Shown here one piece after another: positions 43,442 through 56,056 of a stretch of DNA of 64,000 bases. Positions within the stretch are counted from its first letter, which is position 1; each line of letters begins with the position of its first letter. Position numbers and translations under genes: made by a program. The DNA is from an uncultured Phycisphaeraceae bacterium (GTDB lineage Bacteria > Planctomycetota > Phycisphaerae > Phycisphaerales > UBA1924), in contig CALCCF010000041.1 in the NCBI GenBank assembly GCA_937899905.1, positions 1-64,000 on the forward strand. Reading direction: 5' to 3'. The notes beneath the pieces were generated by a model. It ran no database searches. It saw nothing but the letters and a program-made list of their open reading frames with translations, and was not told the origin of the DNA.

Positions 43442-45037
43442 TCAGGCCTTGGGGCCGCTGGCGCGGATGGCGTCCGACATGTCGTACTTGGCGTCGTTGT
43501 CGCGGAATCGGCGGGCGAGGTCGCGGGCCTTCTCGTCGTAGGCAGCGCTGTCGCTCCAGGTGTTGCGCGGGTGCAGCACCTCTTGCGGCACGCCCGGCAC
43601 GTCGGTGGGCATGTGGAGGCCGAAGATCTCGTGCTCGACGAAGTGGGCCTTGGCGAGCTCGCCGCTGAGGATGGCCGAGACCATCGCTCGGGTGTAACCC
43701 AGCTTGAAGCGGCTGCCCACGCCGTGCGGGCCGCCGGTCCAGCCGGTGTTCAGCAGCCAGACGTTGGCGTCGTGCGTCTTGATCCGGTCGGCGAGCATCG
43801 CCGCGTATTCGGCGGGCGGACGCGGCATGAACGGCGCGCCGAAGCATGCGCTGAAGTTCGGCTGCGGCTCGGTGACACCGGCCTCGGTGCCCGCGAGCTT
43901 GCTGGTGTACCCGTTGATGAAGTAGTACATCGCCTGCTCGGGCGTCAGCTTGCTGACCGGGGGCATGACGCCGAACGCATCGGCCGTGAGGAAGATCACG
44001 TTCTTGGGGTGCTGGCCGACCGAAGGAATCACGGCGCCGGGGATGAAGTCGACGGGGTAGGTGACACGCGTGTTCTCGGTGATCGTGTTGGCGTCGTAGT
44101 CGGGCTCGCGGCTGTCGTCGTCGATCACGACGTTCTCGAGGACGCTGCCAAACTTGATGGCGTCCCAGATCTGCGGCTCGCCTTCCTTGGAGAGCTTGAT
44201 GCACTTCGCGTAACAGCCGCCCTCGAAGTTGAAGACGCCCTTGTCGCTCCAGCCGTGCTCGTCGTCGCCGATCAGGGCGCGATCCTCGTCGGCGCTCAGC
44301 GTGGTCTTGCCCGTGCCGCTCAAGCCGAAGAAGAGCGCGACGTTCGAGCTGTCGTCCTTGGCGACGTTGGCCGAACAGTGCATCGGGAAGACGCCCACCT
44401 CGGGCATGTCGAAGTTCATGGCGTAGAAGATGCTCTTCTTGATCTCGCCGGCGTACTCGGTGCCCAGGATGACCACCGTCTTGCGCTCCATCGACTGCGC
44501 GATGATGATCGAGCCCTTGACGCCCAGCTGCTCGGCCTCCTCGGCGGTCAGCTTGTGGCGGCCGGCGTTGAGGATCGTCCAGTCGTGCTTCCAGTCGGTC
44601 GAGCCGCTGGCGGCGCGGGTGCCCTGGCGGATGAACAGCGTGCTGGCGAAGAGGTTGTGCCACGCTTGCTCGGTGACGACGCGAACCCCCAGGCGATACG
44701 CCGGGTCGGCACCCGCGAAGCCCTCGAAGCAGTAGACCTTGTCCTGCTTGTTCAGGTGCTCGGTCGCGATGCGCTCGGCCAGCTCGAATCGCTCAGGCGT
44801 CAGCGGCTGGTTGACCTTGCCCCAATCGATCTTGCCGTGGATGGCAGCGGTGTCCTCGAGGTACTTGTCGGTGGGGCTGCGGCCGGTACGCTCGCCGGTC
44901 AGGCACACCATCGCGCCGTCGGCGGCTAATCGGCCCTCGCCTGCGGCCAGAGCGTGCTCGATGAGGCGGGCCGGCGGCAGGTTTCGGAGGGTGCGATCGG
45001 CGGAAAGATCAAGGGAAGCGAGCGTCTGGCTAGACAT
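43442..45037 (-). CDS. pckA: Phosphoenolpyruvate carboxykinase (ATP)
   Basis: Converts oxaloacetate and ATP to PEP and CO2 in gluconeogenesis. The 531-residue product has FGLSGTGKTTLSADEDR (the kinase-1a loop), IGDDEHGWSDKGVFNFEGGC (kinase-2 and Mn site), FLTADAFGVMPPVSKLT and NTGWTGGPHGVG, all diagnostic of the ATP-dependent class. Length fits the family (about 530-540). It is a single-gene unit; a 179-bp gap separates its start from tRNA-His. Confidence 0.96.
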   Translation of the reverse strand: MSSQTLASLDLSADRTLRNLPPARLIEHALAAGEGRLAADGAMVCLTGERTGRSPTDKYLEDTAAIHGKIDWGKVNQPLTPERFELAERIATEHLNKQDKVYCFEGFAGADPAYRLGVRVVTEQAWHNLFASTLFIRQGTRAASGSTDWKHDWTILNAGRHKLTAEEAEQLGVKGSIIIAQSMERKTVVILGTEYAGEIKKSIFYAMNFDMPEVGVFPMHCSANVAKDDSSNVALFFGLSGTGKTTLSADEDRALIGDDEHGWSDKGVFNFEGGCYAKCIKLSKEGEPQIWDAIKFGSVLENVVIDDDSREPDYDANTITENTRVTYPVDFIPGAVIPSVGQHPKNVIFLTADAFGVMPPVSKLTPEQAMYYFINGYTSKLAGTEAGVTEPQPNFSACFGAPFMPRPPAEYAAMLADRIKTHDANVWLLNTGWTGGPHGVGSRFKLGYTRAMVSAILSGELAKAHFVEHEIFGLHMPTDVPGVPQEVLHPRNTWSDSAAYDEKARDLARRFRDNDAKYDMSDAIRASGPKA

Positions 45038-45216
45038 CGGCGGTGCATCTCCGGGCCGGCGGGAACGGTGCGTCTTGGGCTCAAAAACGGTAATGGGAAG
45101 GGTAGGTCGCCGGCCATCGCGGGGCTAGGTGGAAGCGGCGCTTGCCACGGGCCGCTCGCGTGCTAGCGTTATCGCTCGCTCGGTCCGGCGAAGGTCGTAC
45201 CGGACGGCACCAAGAC

Positions 45217-45291
45217 GGTGGCTGTAGCTCAGTTGGTTAGAGCACCAGGTTGTGGTCCTGGGGGTCGCGGGTTCGAATCCCGTCAGTCACC
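45217..45291 (+). tRNA. tRNA-His (anticodon GTG)
   Basis: A full cloverleaf is visible: acceptor GTGGCTG/CAGTCAC (45218-45224 and 45284-45290), D arm GCTC/GAGC, anticodon stem CCAGG/CCTGG around TTGTGGT, and T arm GCGGG/CCCGT around TTCGAAT. The extra G at 45217 opposite C at 45291 is the G-1:C73 pair that identifies tRNA-His. CCA is not encoded. A hairpin GTCCGG/CCGGAC lies just upstream at about 45182-45204. Confidence 0.97.
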
Positions 45292-45321
45292 CTTTCCCGT
45301 CAGCACGCCGCGATCGGCCAG

Positions 45322-46197
45322 TCAGCGAGGAGCCCGGGACAACGCCCGCTCCATCGCGGCGACCGCACGCTGTCCGTATCCGCCGCCGAACAGCACGGCG
45401 TGGACTAGGAGCGGGTAGATCTGGTACATCTCACGGCGGTGCTCAAAGAAGCCCTCGGCGATGGGCCGCAGCTCGTGGTAGCGGTCGTAGAACGCCCTGC
45501 CGACGCAGCCGAAGAGGCTCATGAATGACAGCTCGATCTCTCGGTCGGCGTAGTAGATCGCCGGATCGATGATGCCCGTGATGCGCTGGCCGTCGCTGAG
45601 GAAGTTTCCCGACCAGAGATCGCCGTGGATGAGCACGGGGCGCTCGTCGGGGGCGACGAACGCCCACGGGGCTCGCTCCATCGCCTCCGCCAGCCGGTGC
45701 GCGGTCCGAAGCCCGCCCGGCGGAAGCGCACGGCGCTGTTCGGCGAGCGTGGCGAAGTGCACGACCCTCTGGTGCGCGAAGAACGCGGCCCATGTCTCAA
45801 CGGATCTGTTGGGTTGGCTCAGCGGGCCGATGAGCGTGTCGCGTTCGTAACCGAAGCTCGGACTCTCGATGCCGTGCAGGTCGGCCAGGAGTTCCGCGAG
45901 GTGGGACTGGGCTGTTTCCGAGGCACCTGGGCTCCCCGGCAGGCGCTGCATGACGAGGAGGTCGGAAGCGGAATGCAAGACGTGTGGTACGGGCAGCGAG
46001 GTCAGCCGCGCGAGATCCACGAGCATGCTCGCTTCGATGCGCAGGTCGCCCGAACTGTCACCGATCTTGGCGACCAGCGGCCCGCTGCGCTCGCCTTGGC
46101 AGCCGACCACGCGCGCGATGCAGCCACCGTTCAGATCGTGCACGCTGGCGACCTGCTCGTTTATGGCGTTCGAGATTCGCTCGGCGACGCCCTGCAC
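45322..46197 (-). CDS. Fructosamine kinase family protein
   Basis: The 291-residue product has LVAKIGD, then VLIHGDLWSGNFL (the aminoglycoside-phosphotransferase-like catalytic loop) and GIIDPAIYYADREIELSFMSLFG (metal-binding Asp), the signature of the fructosamine-3-kinase/YniA family. These enzymes phosphorylate sugars attached to protein amines, starting their removal. Start is GTG at 46197. It lies 37 bp downstream of the PilZ-receiver gene on the same strand and ends 31 bp from tRNA-His. Confidence 0.88.
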   Translation of the reverse strand: MQGVAERISNAINEQVASVHDLNGGCIARVVGCQGERSGPLVAKIGDSSGDLRIEASMLVDLARLTSLPVPHVLHSASDLLVMQRLPGSPGASETAQSHLAELLADLHGIESPSFGYERDTLIGPLSQPNRSVETWAAFFAHQRVVHFATLAEQRRALPPGGLRTAHRLAEAMERAPWAFVAPDERPVLIHGDLWSGNFLSDGQRITGIIDPAIYYADREIELSFMSLFGCVGRAFYDRYHELRPIAEGFFEHRREMYQIYPLLVHAVLFGGGYGQRAVAAMERALSRAPR

Positions 46198-46234
46198 ACA
46201 GGATTCTGGCAGGGCGCGAGTTCGCGTCGAGCCC

Positions 46235-47383
46235 TCAGGCAGCCGTTTTCGCGTGGCGGCACATCGAAGTGAGGGTGTTGATAGCCTCTTGGGCGCTCTC
46301 GATGGAGCCAGAGTTCTCGAGGATCGCGAGCACGTTCGATGCCGCCTCCGCGATGGCGTCCTGCCCGAGCAAGGGGCCGGTGCCGCGGATGCGCGCGCAA
46401 ATGTAGCGAAGGCTCTTGTCGTCGTCTTGCTTCACGGCGACGGCGATCTCTTCGGAGAATTTTTGCAGATCCTGGGCGAAGAGTTCGGCGAGGGCCTTCA
46501 GCGAGGGGTCGGTTTCTTGGGGAGCCTGTGGCGTGTTGCTTTCATCCTCGGCACCGCGATCCAGGATGATGTACTCGGCCAAGGCCCGCAAGAGTGCGCT
46601 GCGATCGATGGGCTTGGGGACGAATGCGCTGGCACGCGCTTCGCGGATGGCGTCGCGCGCGTTGACGGACTTGTCCCCCGAGATTGCGATGACCGGTGTG
46701 GCATGCCCTGCGGCACGCAACGCCTGCACTTTCTCCTGCGCGGCGGTCGCATCCATGTCGAAGTCGATGAGCACGACGTCGAAAGGTTCGTTGAGCTGGG
46801 AATCCGCCTCTTTGTATTTCTCGACATGCACGAGGCGAAGCTTGGTCTCGGCGAGGTAGACCTCGATGAGCTTCTTCTCGATCTCGCTGCCAGTGACGAG
46901 GAGGATGCGGCCGCTCAGTTCTCCTGGATCCACGTGTTCCAGAGAGAACGACTCGCTCAGTGGATCGAGCCGCACGTAGTCGTTAACGTCGATCTCTTTC
47001 GTGAATCGCATACCCACGTCATGCACGCGGCCTGAAACGTGGCGACACTGGACGACGCTTGCGACCAGCCACTGATCGCCCCGGTCCTTGTGCCGCAGCT
47101 TGACGCGGCACTTGGTGCCCACGTGCATGTAGGAGCTGTGTAGCACGCTCATCCCGCCGCGCGAGATGTTGCGGCACGCGACGCAGAAGCCGACGCTGCC
47201 GCCGCTCGGCTGGTAGACCTCGACATCAACGGCGTGCCGGCGATACTCGAGCCGGGCGTGGCTGCGCCGGGCCGTGCTGCCCTGGCTCATCTGGTCGAGC
47301 TCGTCCATGAGGACGCTGAGCCGATCGGCGGAGAGATGGAGTGTGTTGTCTTTGTTGTCCATACCGGACCCAACGCTCGGCAT
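46235..47383 (-). CDS. PilZ domain - receiver-like domain - HPt-like domain protein
   Basis: The 382-residue product combines three signalling modules. Residues 38-145 form a PilZ domain (RLEYR at 44-48 and NISRGG at 72-77, the c-di-GMP-binding RxxxR and N/DxSxxG motifs). Residues 158-275 form a receiver fold that keeps the phosphorylatable Asp207, Ser235 and Lys257 but has Thr-Gly at 164-165 where the acidic pair should be. Residues 290-382 look like an HPt helix bundle, but the His position of AHxLKG is Ala330 (CARIRG). It probably binds c-di-GMP but is unlikely to run a normal phosphorelay. GAGGGG before ATG 47383 supports the start. Confidence 0.78.
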   Translation of the reverse strand: MPSVGSGMDNKDNTLHLSADRLSVLMDELDQMSQGSTARRSHARLEYRRHAVDVEVYQPSGGSVGFCVACRNISRGGMSVLHSSYMHVGTKCRVKLRHKDRGDQWLVASVVQCRHVSGRVHDVGMRFTKEIDVNDYVRLDPLSESFSLEHVDPGELSGRILLVTGSEIEKKLIEVYLAETKLRLVHVEKYKEADSQLNEPFDVVLIDFDMDATAAQEKVQALRAAGHATPVIAISGDKSVNARDAIREARASAFVPKPIDRSALLRALAEYIILDRGAEDESNTPQAPQETDPSLKALAELFAQDLQKFSEEIAVAVKQDDDKSLRYICARIRGTGPLLGQDAIAEAASNVLAILENSGSIESAQEAINTLTSMCRHAKTAA

Positions 47384-47499
47384 CGCTCGTCCCCTCGGCC
47401 TTGCCGAATATCGGCCCGAGGAGCGAGCATCTTGCGTCGAACCCGGCTCCCGAGTGTCAATAGTCTCGGTGCCAGCGAGTCGATCCCCGAAACAGGGGG

Positions 47500-51611
<4,112 letters not shown>

Positions 51612-51689
51612 GCGTCCTCCGTGCGTCTGGCGGCGTGCCTTGTGGCACCCGCAACGAAATCCTTTTCGCGACCGATCAGCGTAGCCGTC

Positions 51690-52349
51690 TTAGGACCGGC
51701 TTTCGGCCTCGAGCACCGCGGCGATGCGCGGCCCGTTGAACTCCAGGAGCCGGCGCTCGGTGGCCAGCGCGTCCAGTCGTGCGTCATGAGGCTCGGTGGG
51801 CACACGCGGGGCGACCTGGGCCTCGAACCCGTAGCCAAGCGACAACCCACGACGGCGGGTGTCGGCAAGGAATCGGTCGTAGAAGCCCGCGCCGCGGCCG
51901 AGCCGGAACCCGCGCAGATCGAAGGCTAACGCCGGCACGAGCACGACGTCCACGGTCTCGATGGCCACTCCCGGCGCGTGCGGGGCGGGCTCGGGCACAC
52001 CCAGCCTGCCTTCGACCACATCGGTCATCACGTCGCCAATCTCGGCTGGGCTGATGGGCCGAGCGTCCCAGTCCACCCGTGGACCGACCACCGAGATGTC
52101 TGCTTCCAGGAGACGCTCGATGAGCGCGCCCGTGCCCGCTTCGCCGACCATGGAGAGGTACACCATGACGCGGCGGGCGCTGGCCATCGGTGCCCAGGCC
52201 AGGACGCGTTCGGCGAGTGCTTCGGCCTTGCGCTGCGACTCTTCCTCGGTGAGCGATTCCATGGCCTGACGCATCTGCGCGCGCAGGGACGACTTCTCGC
52301 GGGTGAGGTCGTCGGCTGGTGTGCCGCTATCCGGCTTGAGTGAGGGCAT
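51690..52349 (-). CDS. fau: 5-formyltetrahydrofolate cyclo-ligase
   Basis: Turns 5-formyl-THF into 5,10-methenyl-THF with ATP. The 219-residue product has an N-terminal helical part ending REKSSLRAQMR, VMVYLSMVGEAGT, and the signature LVPALAFDLRGFRLGRGAGFYDRFL. GGAGGGGG shortly before ATG 52349 sets the start; the frame's extension up to 52862 has no family similarity. The gene is also called ygfA. In many bacteria its upstream neighbour is 6S RNA, and here a 436-bp non-coding gap precedes it. Confidence 0.92.
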   Translation of the reverse strand: MPSLKPDSGTPADDLTREKSSLRAQMRQAMESLTEEESQRKAEALAERVLAWAPMASARRVMVYLSMVGEAGTGALIERLLEADISVVGPRVDWDARPISPAEIGDVMTDVVEGRLGVPEPAPHAPGVAIETVDVVLVPALAFDLRGFRLGRGAGFYDRFLADTRRRGLSLGYGFEAQVAPRVPTEPHDARLDALATERRLLEFNGPRIAAVLEAESRS

Positions 52350-52785
52350 GCTCGGCCCCCTCCGCGGGGTTGGGCCCAGGCGCGTGTCGTTGGGCTGTCG
52401 TGCGATAATGCTCACACGAAGCCTATCGGAACGAGCCGGGGGGTGACTCAAGCCAACCTGGTGCCGAGTGCGGATTCTGAGCGCAATTTGGCTCAAGCGA
52501 CGCAAGCCGACGGCGGTCGACATCGAGCGACACGAATCGACAGGTGGGTCTGCCGCTGCCGGGTCGTGGATCGTGGCGGAGCGGCGATCCCAAAGAAAAG
52601 CCCCCGGCCAGCTCCTCCGCCAGTCGGGGGACCGCTCCGCGATCGCTGAGCAACCGGGTTTCCCGGTAGCCGAGCGTGGTCGCGCAGCTCTCTCGGCCGA
52701 CTCTAGCCGGTCTGCCGCCGGAGAATGCCCAGAAGTGGCGGGTTTTGCGAATTCTTGAGGAATTCGGACGGACCCTATCGGATCA
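52350..52785 (-). other. Structured non-coding gap between lepB and fau, possible small RNA
   Basis: No protein gene is evident in these 436 bp. Read on the minus strand from the lepB end there is a hairpin CGAATTC/GAATTCG (52745-52763 region), then GCCGAG/CUCGGC, ACCGGG-AAA-CCCGGU, and a terminator-like stem at 52592-52630, giving an RNA of about 190 nt if transcribed. Position next to fau recalls 6S RNA, but the predicted pieces form a chain of small hairpins rather than the single long rod of 6S, so I do not name it. Confidence 0.4.
52592..52630 (-). terminator. Terminator-like hairpin downstream of lepB
   Basis: On the minus strand CCCCCG (complement of 52625-52630) pairs with CGGGGG (complement of 52601-52606), extended by two or more base pairs, and is followed by CTTTTCTTT. 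It would end either the lepB transcript about 160 bp after its stop or a separate small RNA. Confidence 0.6.
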
Positions 52786-54471
52786 CTACCAGATGAACCG
52801 CAGGCGGCCGAATCCGGGGATTGGCACCGGCCCACGCCGTTCGACGGCTGGGAAGTAGACAAAGAAGGCCCGCCCGATCATGAGCTCGCCGGGCACGATG
52901 CCGGCCGGGGCGTCGAGCTCGGCGACCCATGGACTGGGATCGTTGAGCAGGCGGCTGTCCTGGCTGCTGGCCGAGTTGTCGCCGCAGACGAAGAAGTGGC
53001 CCTCGTTGAGCACCGCGAGTTCCAGCGCCGGGTGGCTGCCGCGGACGGGCAGCTGGCTGTCCCGGCCGCCGCGAGTCGTCTGGTAGTACAGGTCGCGGTC
53101 GAGGCCGAGGCGGTGCAATCGAGCGGGCCCGGTCAGTTCGATCGCGGGGCTGGCTGGCGAGTACGCGGTCGCGGGGGCGATGACCGGCGCTTGGGCGTCG
53201 AGCGGCAGGCCGGTGGCGAGTTCGTACCGCTCGATGGGCCCCCAGTCGTACTCGGCGTAGGCCACGCGCGATCCGCCGACGTAAAGCCACAGCGCCTGGT
53301 CGGCGTGCCAGAACTCAACCTCGGTGACTTGGCCGGCCGGCAGCGCGCCGATGTTGGCCTCGTCCATGGTGGTCCATGCGTCGGAGTCCAACCCATCGAG
53401 CGGGCGCATCTGGATGCGCGCGGAGCCGTTCTCGATCACCGCGCGGAACTCGTGGCCACGCGTGTTCACGTGCATCGCGAAACGCGCGAGATCCTGGGCG
53501 ACGGGCTCGACGCCAGTGCGCACGCGGATGTCACCGACGCCGAAGGTCGGCGGCATGAGCGGGTCGAGCCGCTGGCCGCTGCTGCGGTAGCGTTCGTTGT
53601 AGGGATAGTGGTCGACGATGGGCCATGCCTCACCGTCCCACGACAGGCGCGTCGCGCCGGGGCCGGTGTGCTCGGGCGTGCGGCCGTCCAGGCCCTGCCA
53701 GCTCGAAAGCGAACCGCCGTCGATGCCCACCGCGCGCCACGGCGGCCTGTACCAAACGAAGCCGTTGCGCACCGGATCGAGCGGCGCGCGTGTGGTCTCG
53801 TGGATTGGCATCCACACGGCGCGCTGGGCCTCTTCGGGCTTGCGCGCAATGGTCCAGCCGTCCATGGCCCACGTGCCGCCTCGGCCGTCGAGATCGGCGC
53901 CGCTTGGGCGCGAGCTGGTCGGCCGCGTGAAAATGTCGCCATCGACGATGGCGAGTTGCTCGCCGGGCAGCCCGGTCAGGCGCTTGATGTAGTTCTGCGT
54001 CGGATCGGTCGGGTTCTTGAAGACCACGACATCGAACCGCTCGGGCTCGAACAGGATCGGCAGGTACTTGAGCACCAGGATGCGGTCGCCGGCGCGCAGC
54101 CGATCGATCTGGGCGTTGATGCGGTCGGCCGGCAGCCTCGATTCGGTGGCACCCAGCTCGAGCAACGCGGCCGGGGCGCTGGTGGTCATGGGGTCGGTGA
54201 TGGTGACGCGTGATGCTGCGGGGCTGCCGCTGCTGGGGTCGCCCCACGGGCCGACCTGCCAGCGGTGGCCGGTCTGCTCGCCGACGAACTCCATGTGCTG
54301 GCCGAGGAGCGTGGGGGCCATCGAGCCGGTGGGGATGACGAAGGCCTCGATGATGAAGGCCCGGAAGATGAACGCCATCGCGAAGGCGATGATGACGCTG
54401 GAAAAGGTCTCGCGGATCGAGAACTTGTGCGCGTCTTTGGGGGGAGCCTTCTTCGCGGGGGTTTCGGCCAT
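52786..54471 (-). CDS. lepB: Signal peptidase I with large insertion
   Basis: Cleaves signal peptides of exported proteins at the outer face of the inner membrane. The 561-residue product has one N-terminal membrane segment (about 24-45), the catalytic Ser50 in VIPTGSMAPTL, the general-base Lys163 in NYIKRLTGLPGEQ, and the C-terminal box HFFVCGDNSASSQDSR. Typical enzymes have 180-330 residues; here a long insertion of about 300 residues between the Lys box and the C-terminal box includes a beta-rich stretch. ATG 54471 has no clear ribosome binding site. It is likely needed for the many signal-peptide proteins in the window. Confidence 0.92.
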   Translation of the reverse strand: MAETPAKKAPPKDAHKFSIRETFSSVIIAFAMAFIFRAFIIEAFVIPTGSMAPTLLGQHMEFVGEQTGHRWQVGPWGDPSSGSPAASRVTITDPMTTSAPAALLELGATESRLPADRINAQIDRLRAGDRILVLKYLPILFEPERFDVVVFKNPTDPTQNYIKRLTGLPGEQLAIVDGDIFTRPTSSRPSGADLDGRGGTWAMDGWTIARKPEEAQRAVWMPIHETTRAPLDPVRNGFVWYRPPWRAVGIDGGSLSSWQGLDGRTPEHTGPGATRLSWDGEAWPIVDHYPYNERYRSSGQRLDPLMPPTFGVGDIRVRTGVEPVAQDLARFAMHVNTRGHEFRAVIENGSARIQMRPLDGLDSDAWTTMDEANIGALPAGQVTEVEFWHADQALWLYVGGSRVAYAEYDWGPIERYELATGLPLDAQAPVIAPATAYSPASPAIELTGPARLHRLGLDRDLYYQTTRGGRDSQLPVRGSHPALELAVLNEGHFFVCGDNSASSQDSRLLNDPSPWVAELDAPAGIVPGELMIGRAFFVYFPAVERRGPVPIPGFGRLRFIW

Positions 54472-54548
54472 GGGCGGAGGGTAGGGGGGCGGTTGGGACG
54501 CGTGGGGTGGTCCCGGGCTGGTGCTTTGGTCGCGGGCCGCTGACCGAC

Positions 54549-54878
54549 GCCACGGCGCGGCGGCGGACCGCCGCGCCGTGGCTCGACCAATGGGGTTGTT
54601 TTATGGCGCTCGCGGTGCTCGCTTGCGGCCTGGCGGCCGGGCGTCGGGGACGCCTCGCGGGGACATGCGCCGCGGCGCCCGCGAACGGGCTTGGGCGGAT
54701 GTCCCCGCGCCGTTGCGCTGCGCTGCAGCATCCGCCCAAGCTGTCCGCAGCGCCGGGCGCATGCGGAGGCGAGGCCGCTTCTGCGGCCCGGGCGAAGCCC
54801 GCAAGCGAGCGGAGCGAGCGCCATAAAGCAACCCCGTTAGGCGAGCACGGGCGCAGTCGTCTTCGACTCCGCCCGTGC
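54549..54878. repeat. Composite palindromic element: central 244-bp imperfect palindrome flanked by two hairpins
   Basis: Left hairpin 54549-54582: perfect 15-bp stem with the core CCACGGCGCGGCGG / CCGCCGCGCCGTGG around CGGA. Central palindrome 54592-54835: the outer arms match at 21 of 22 positions (GGGGTTG, T or C, then TTTATGGCGCTCGC), and the innermost arms CTTGGGCGGATG (54690-54701) and CATCCGCCCAAG (54729-54740) are perfect. Right hairpin 54845-54878: GCACGGGCG..AGTCG / CGACT..CGCCCGTGC around TCTT with one mismatch. Both strands translate to near-identical MALAxLACGL peptides, a result of the palindrome rather than a gene. It fills the gap between lepB and the FnIII-like gene. Confidence 0.8.
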
Positions 54879-54950
54879 GTCAAACACCCTTCATCTCTGG
54901 ACGCGCAACGCGAACTCCTTTCGCGCACCGCATCACGAATTCATGCAGGC

Positions 54951-55649
54951 TCAGGCCGCCTCCATCTGCCCACCGGTCTGCCCGCTCTGGACTTCGTTAC
55001 TGGGCACGCCCAGGCTGATGACAACAGTCGCCGTCCACGGGCTCACGCGCGTGTCGGTGCCGGCCTTGCCCACGCCCGACGCCGGGCGCTTGGCGCGGAT
55101 GCGGTAGCCGGCCTGGGCCGTGCCCGCGGGCACGCCGCCGTCGAGCAGTTCGCGCGTGGTCACGGTGTCGACGGCGGTCCACGTCTGCTGGCTGTCGAGC
55201 GATCGCTGGACCTCGTAGTACGTGCCCAGTGCGAGCGAGCCCTCCCAGCGCAGCTCGACCAACCCCTGCGGGCGCAGGCCAATGGTGACATTCGTTGGCG
55301 CGACGGGGTCGGGGCTGGGCGTCGGCTGGGCGGGCGGCTCCAGGCCGGCGGCGGCGTACACGCCAGGGTCGCTCTCGGCGCGGGCGTAGGCCCAGATGGT
55401 CGCGATGAGCCCAGACGCGAACGCGCGCATGTCGCCGATGGCCTGGTCGCGCGTGGACAGGGCGTTCTCGGCGGCCAGCGCGGCCGCCTGCTGGCTCGCG
55501 TACGAATCGCGGGCGGCCTGCGTAAGAACGGTCGCCGCGTTGACCTGCTCAACCGATAACCCCACGGCCGCGGGATCGGCCGCCCACAGGGGCAGGCGTT
55601 CTTCGAGGTACTCGATGGGGGCGACGATGGGGCTCTTGGGGATCGACAT
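54951..55649 (-). CDS. Fibronectin type III-like domain protein of unknown function
   Basis: The 232-residue product starts MSIPKSPIVAPIEYLEERLP and has a helical Ala-rich N-terminal half (to about residue 105), a Pro-rich hinge (PPAQPTPSPDPVAP), and a beta-rich C-terminal half with VELRWEGSLALGTYYEVQRS and GYRIRAKRP, the strand pattern of an FnIII domain. No signal peptide is seen. The N-terminal part I do not recognise. The ATG at 55649 is preceded by TCGGGG-type purines only weakly. It is a lone gene between two repeat elements. Confidence 0.65.
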   Translation of the reverse strand: MSIPKSPIVAPIEYLEERLPLWAADPAAVGLSVEQVNAATVLTQAARDSYASQQAAALAAENALSTRDQAIGDMRAFASGLIATIWAYARAESDPGVYAAAGLEPPAQPTPSPDPVAPTNVTIGLRPQGLVELRWEGSLALGTYYEVQRSLDSQQTWTAVDTVTTRELLDGGVPAGTAQAGYRIRAKRPASGVGKAGTDTRVSPWTATVVISLGVPSNEVQSGQTGGQMEAA

Positions 55650-56056
55650 GCGCGACTCCGTTCCGGTGCGCGGCGTGCGCCGCTGGGTTTCGTGCGGGCG
55701 CCGTGCCCGCATTTACCCGAGCGTCGGCGACCGCGCCAGACGGCTTCACCGTTGCAATCCGCAAAACCCGCCCCGATGTGCACCGCGCGTCCGGGAACAG
55801 CCCGCGCGCGTCCGACAACCGCACCAACACGACCGAAAACCGCGAGCGAGCGCCGGGCGGACGCGGGCTCCCCCTCGGGAGTTTGCGATTGCCGGCCTGC
55901 GGACGGGGATTGCCGGCCCGCGGGTGGCAATTGCCGGGCTGTATTCTCGGATTGCGGGCCCGCGTTTTGTGATTACTGGCCAGCAGATTTCGATTGCAGC
56001 CCCGGAAGATCGGGTTGGCAAGCCGCACGTTGCGATCGCGGACGCGCGACCGGCGG
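55650..56056. other. Intergenic gap holding 21-bp array 2
   Basis: This 407-bp gap upstream of the FnIII-like gene contains no recognisable gene. Its downstream half is the 21-bp-period array described separately. The part 55740-55886 may continue the same period in more degraded form, but I could not align it convincingly. Open frames on both strands across it are a side effect of the repeat. Confidence 0.45.
55887..56054. repeat. Degenerate 21-bp tandem repeat array 2 (about 8 units)
   Basis: Eight consecutive 21-bp units begin at 55887, 55908, 55929, 55950, 55971, 55992, 56013 and 56034. The first two open GATTGCCGGCCTGCGG and GATTGCCGGCCCGCGG; later units keep G/A-ATTG at the front and drift elsewhere. 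One plus-strand frame reads as heptads of the type xxIAGPR. No start signal or homolog supports a gene. The period equals that of array 1 at 33299-33550, but the core sequence differs. Confidence 0.68.

Noticed and set aside
43422..44663. Minus-strand 413-codon frame inside pckA
   Set aside because: It is another frame of the same strand, rich in Arg/Ala/His with no domains, and pckA itself is unambiguous.
52592..52785. Direct annotation as 6S RNA
   Set aside because: Only the neighbourhood (fau) fits; the hairpins form a chain rather than one rod with a central bubble.
54507..55559. Plus-strand frame across the palindrome that looks like a 350-residue protein
   Set aside because: Near-identical peptides appear on both strands because of the palindrome, and the rest is antisense to the FnIII-like gene.
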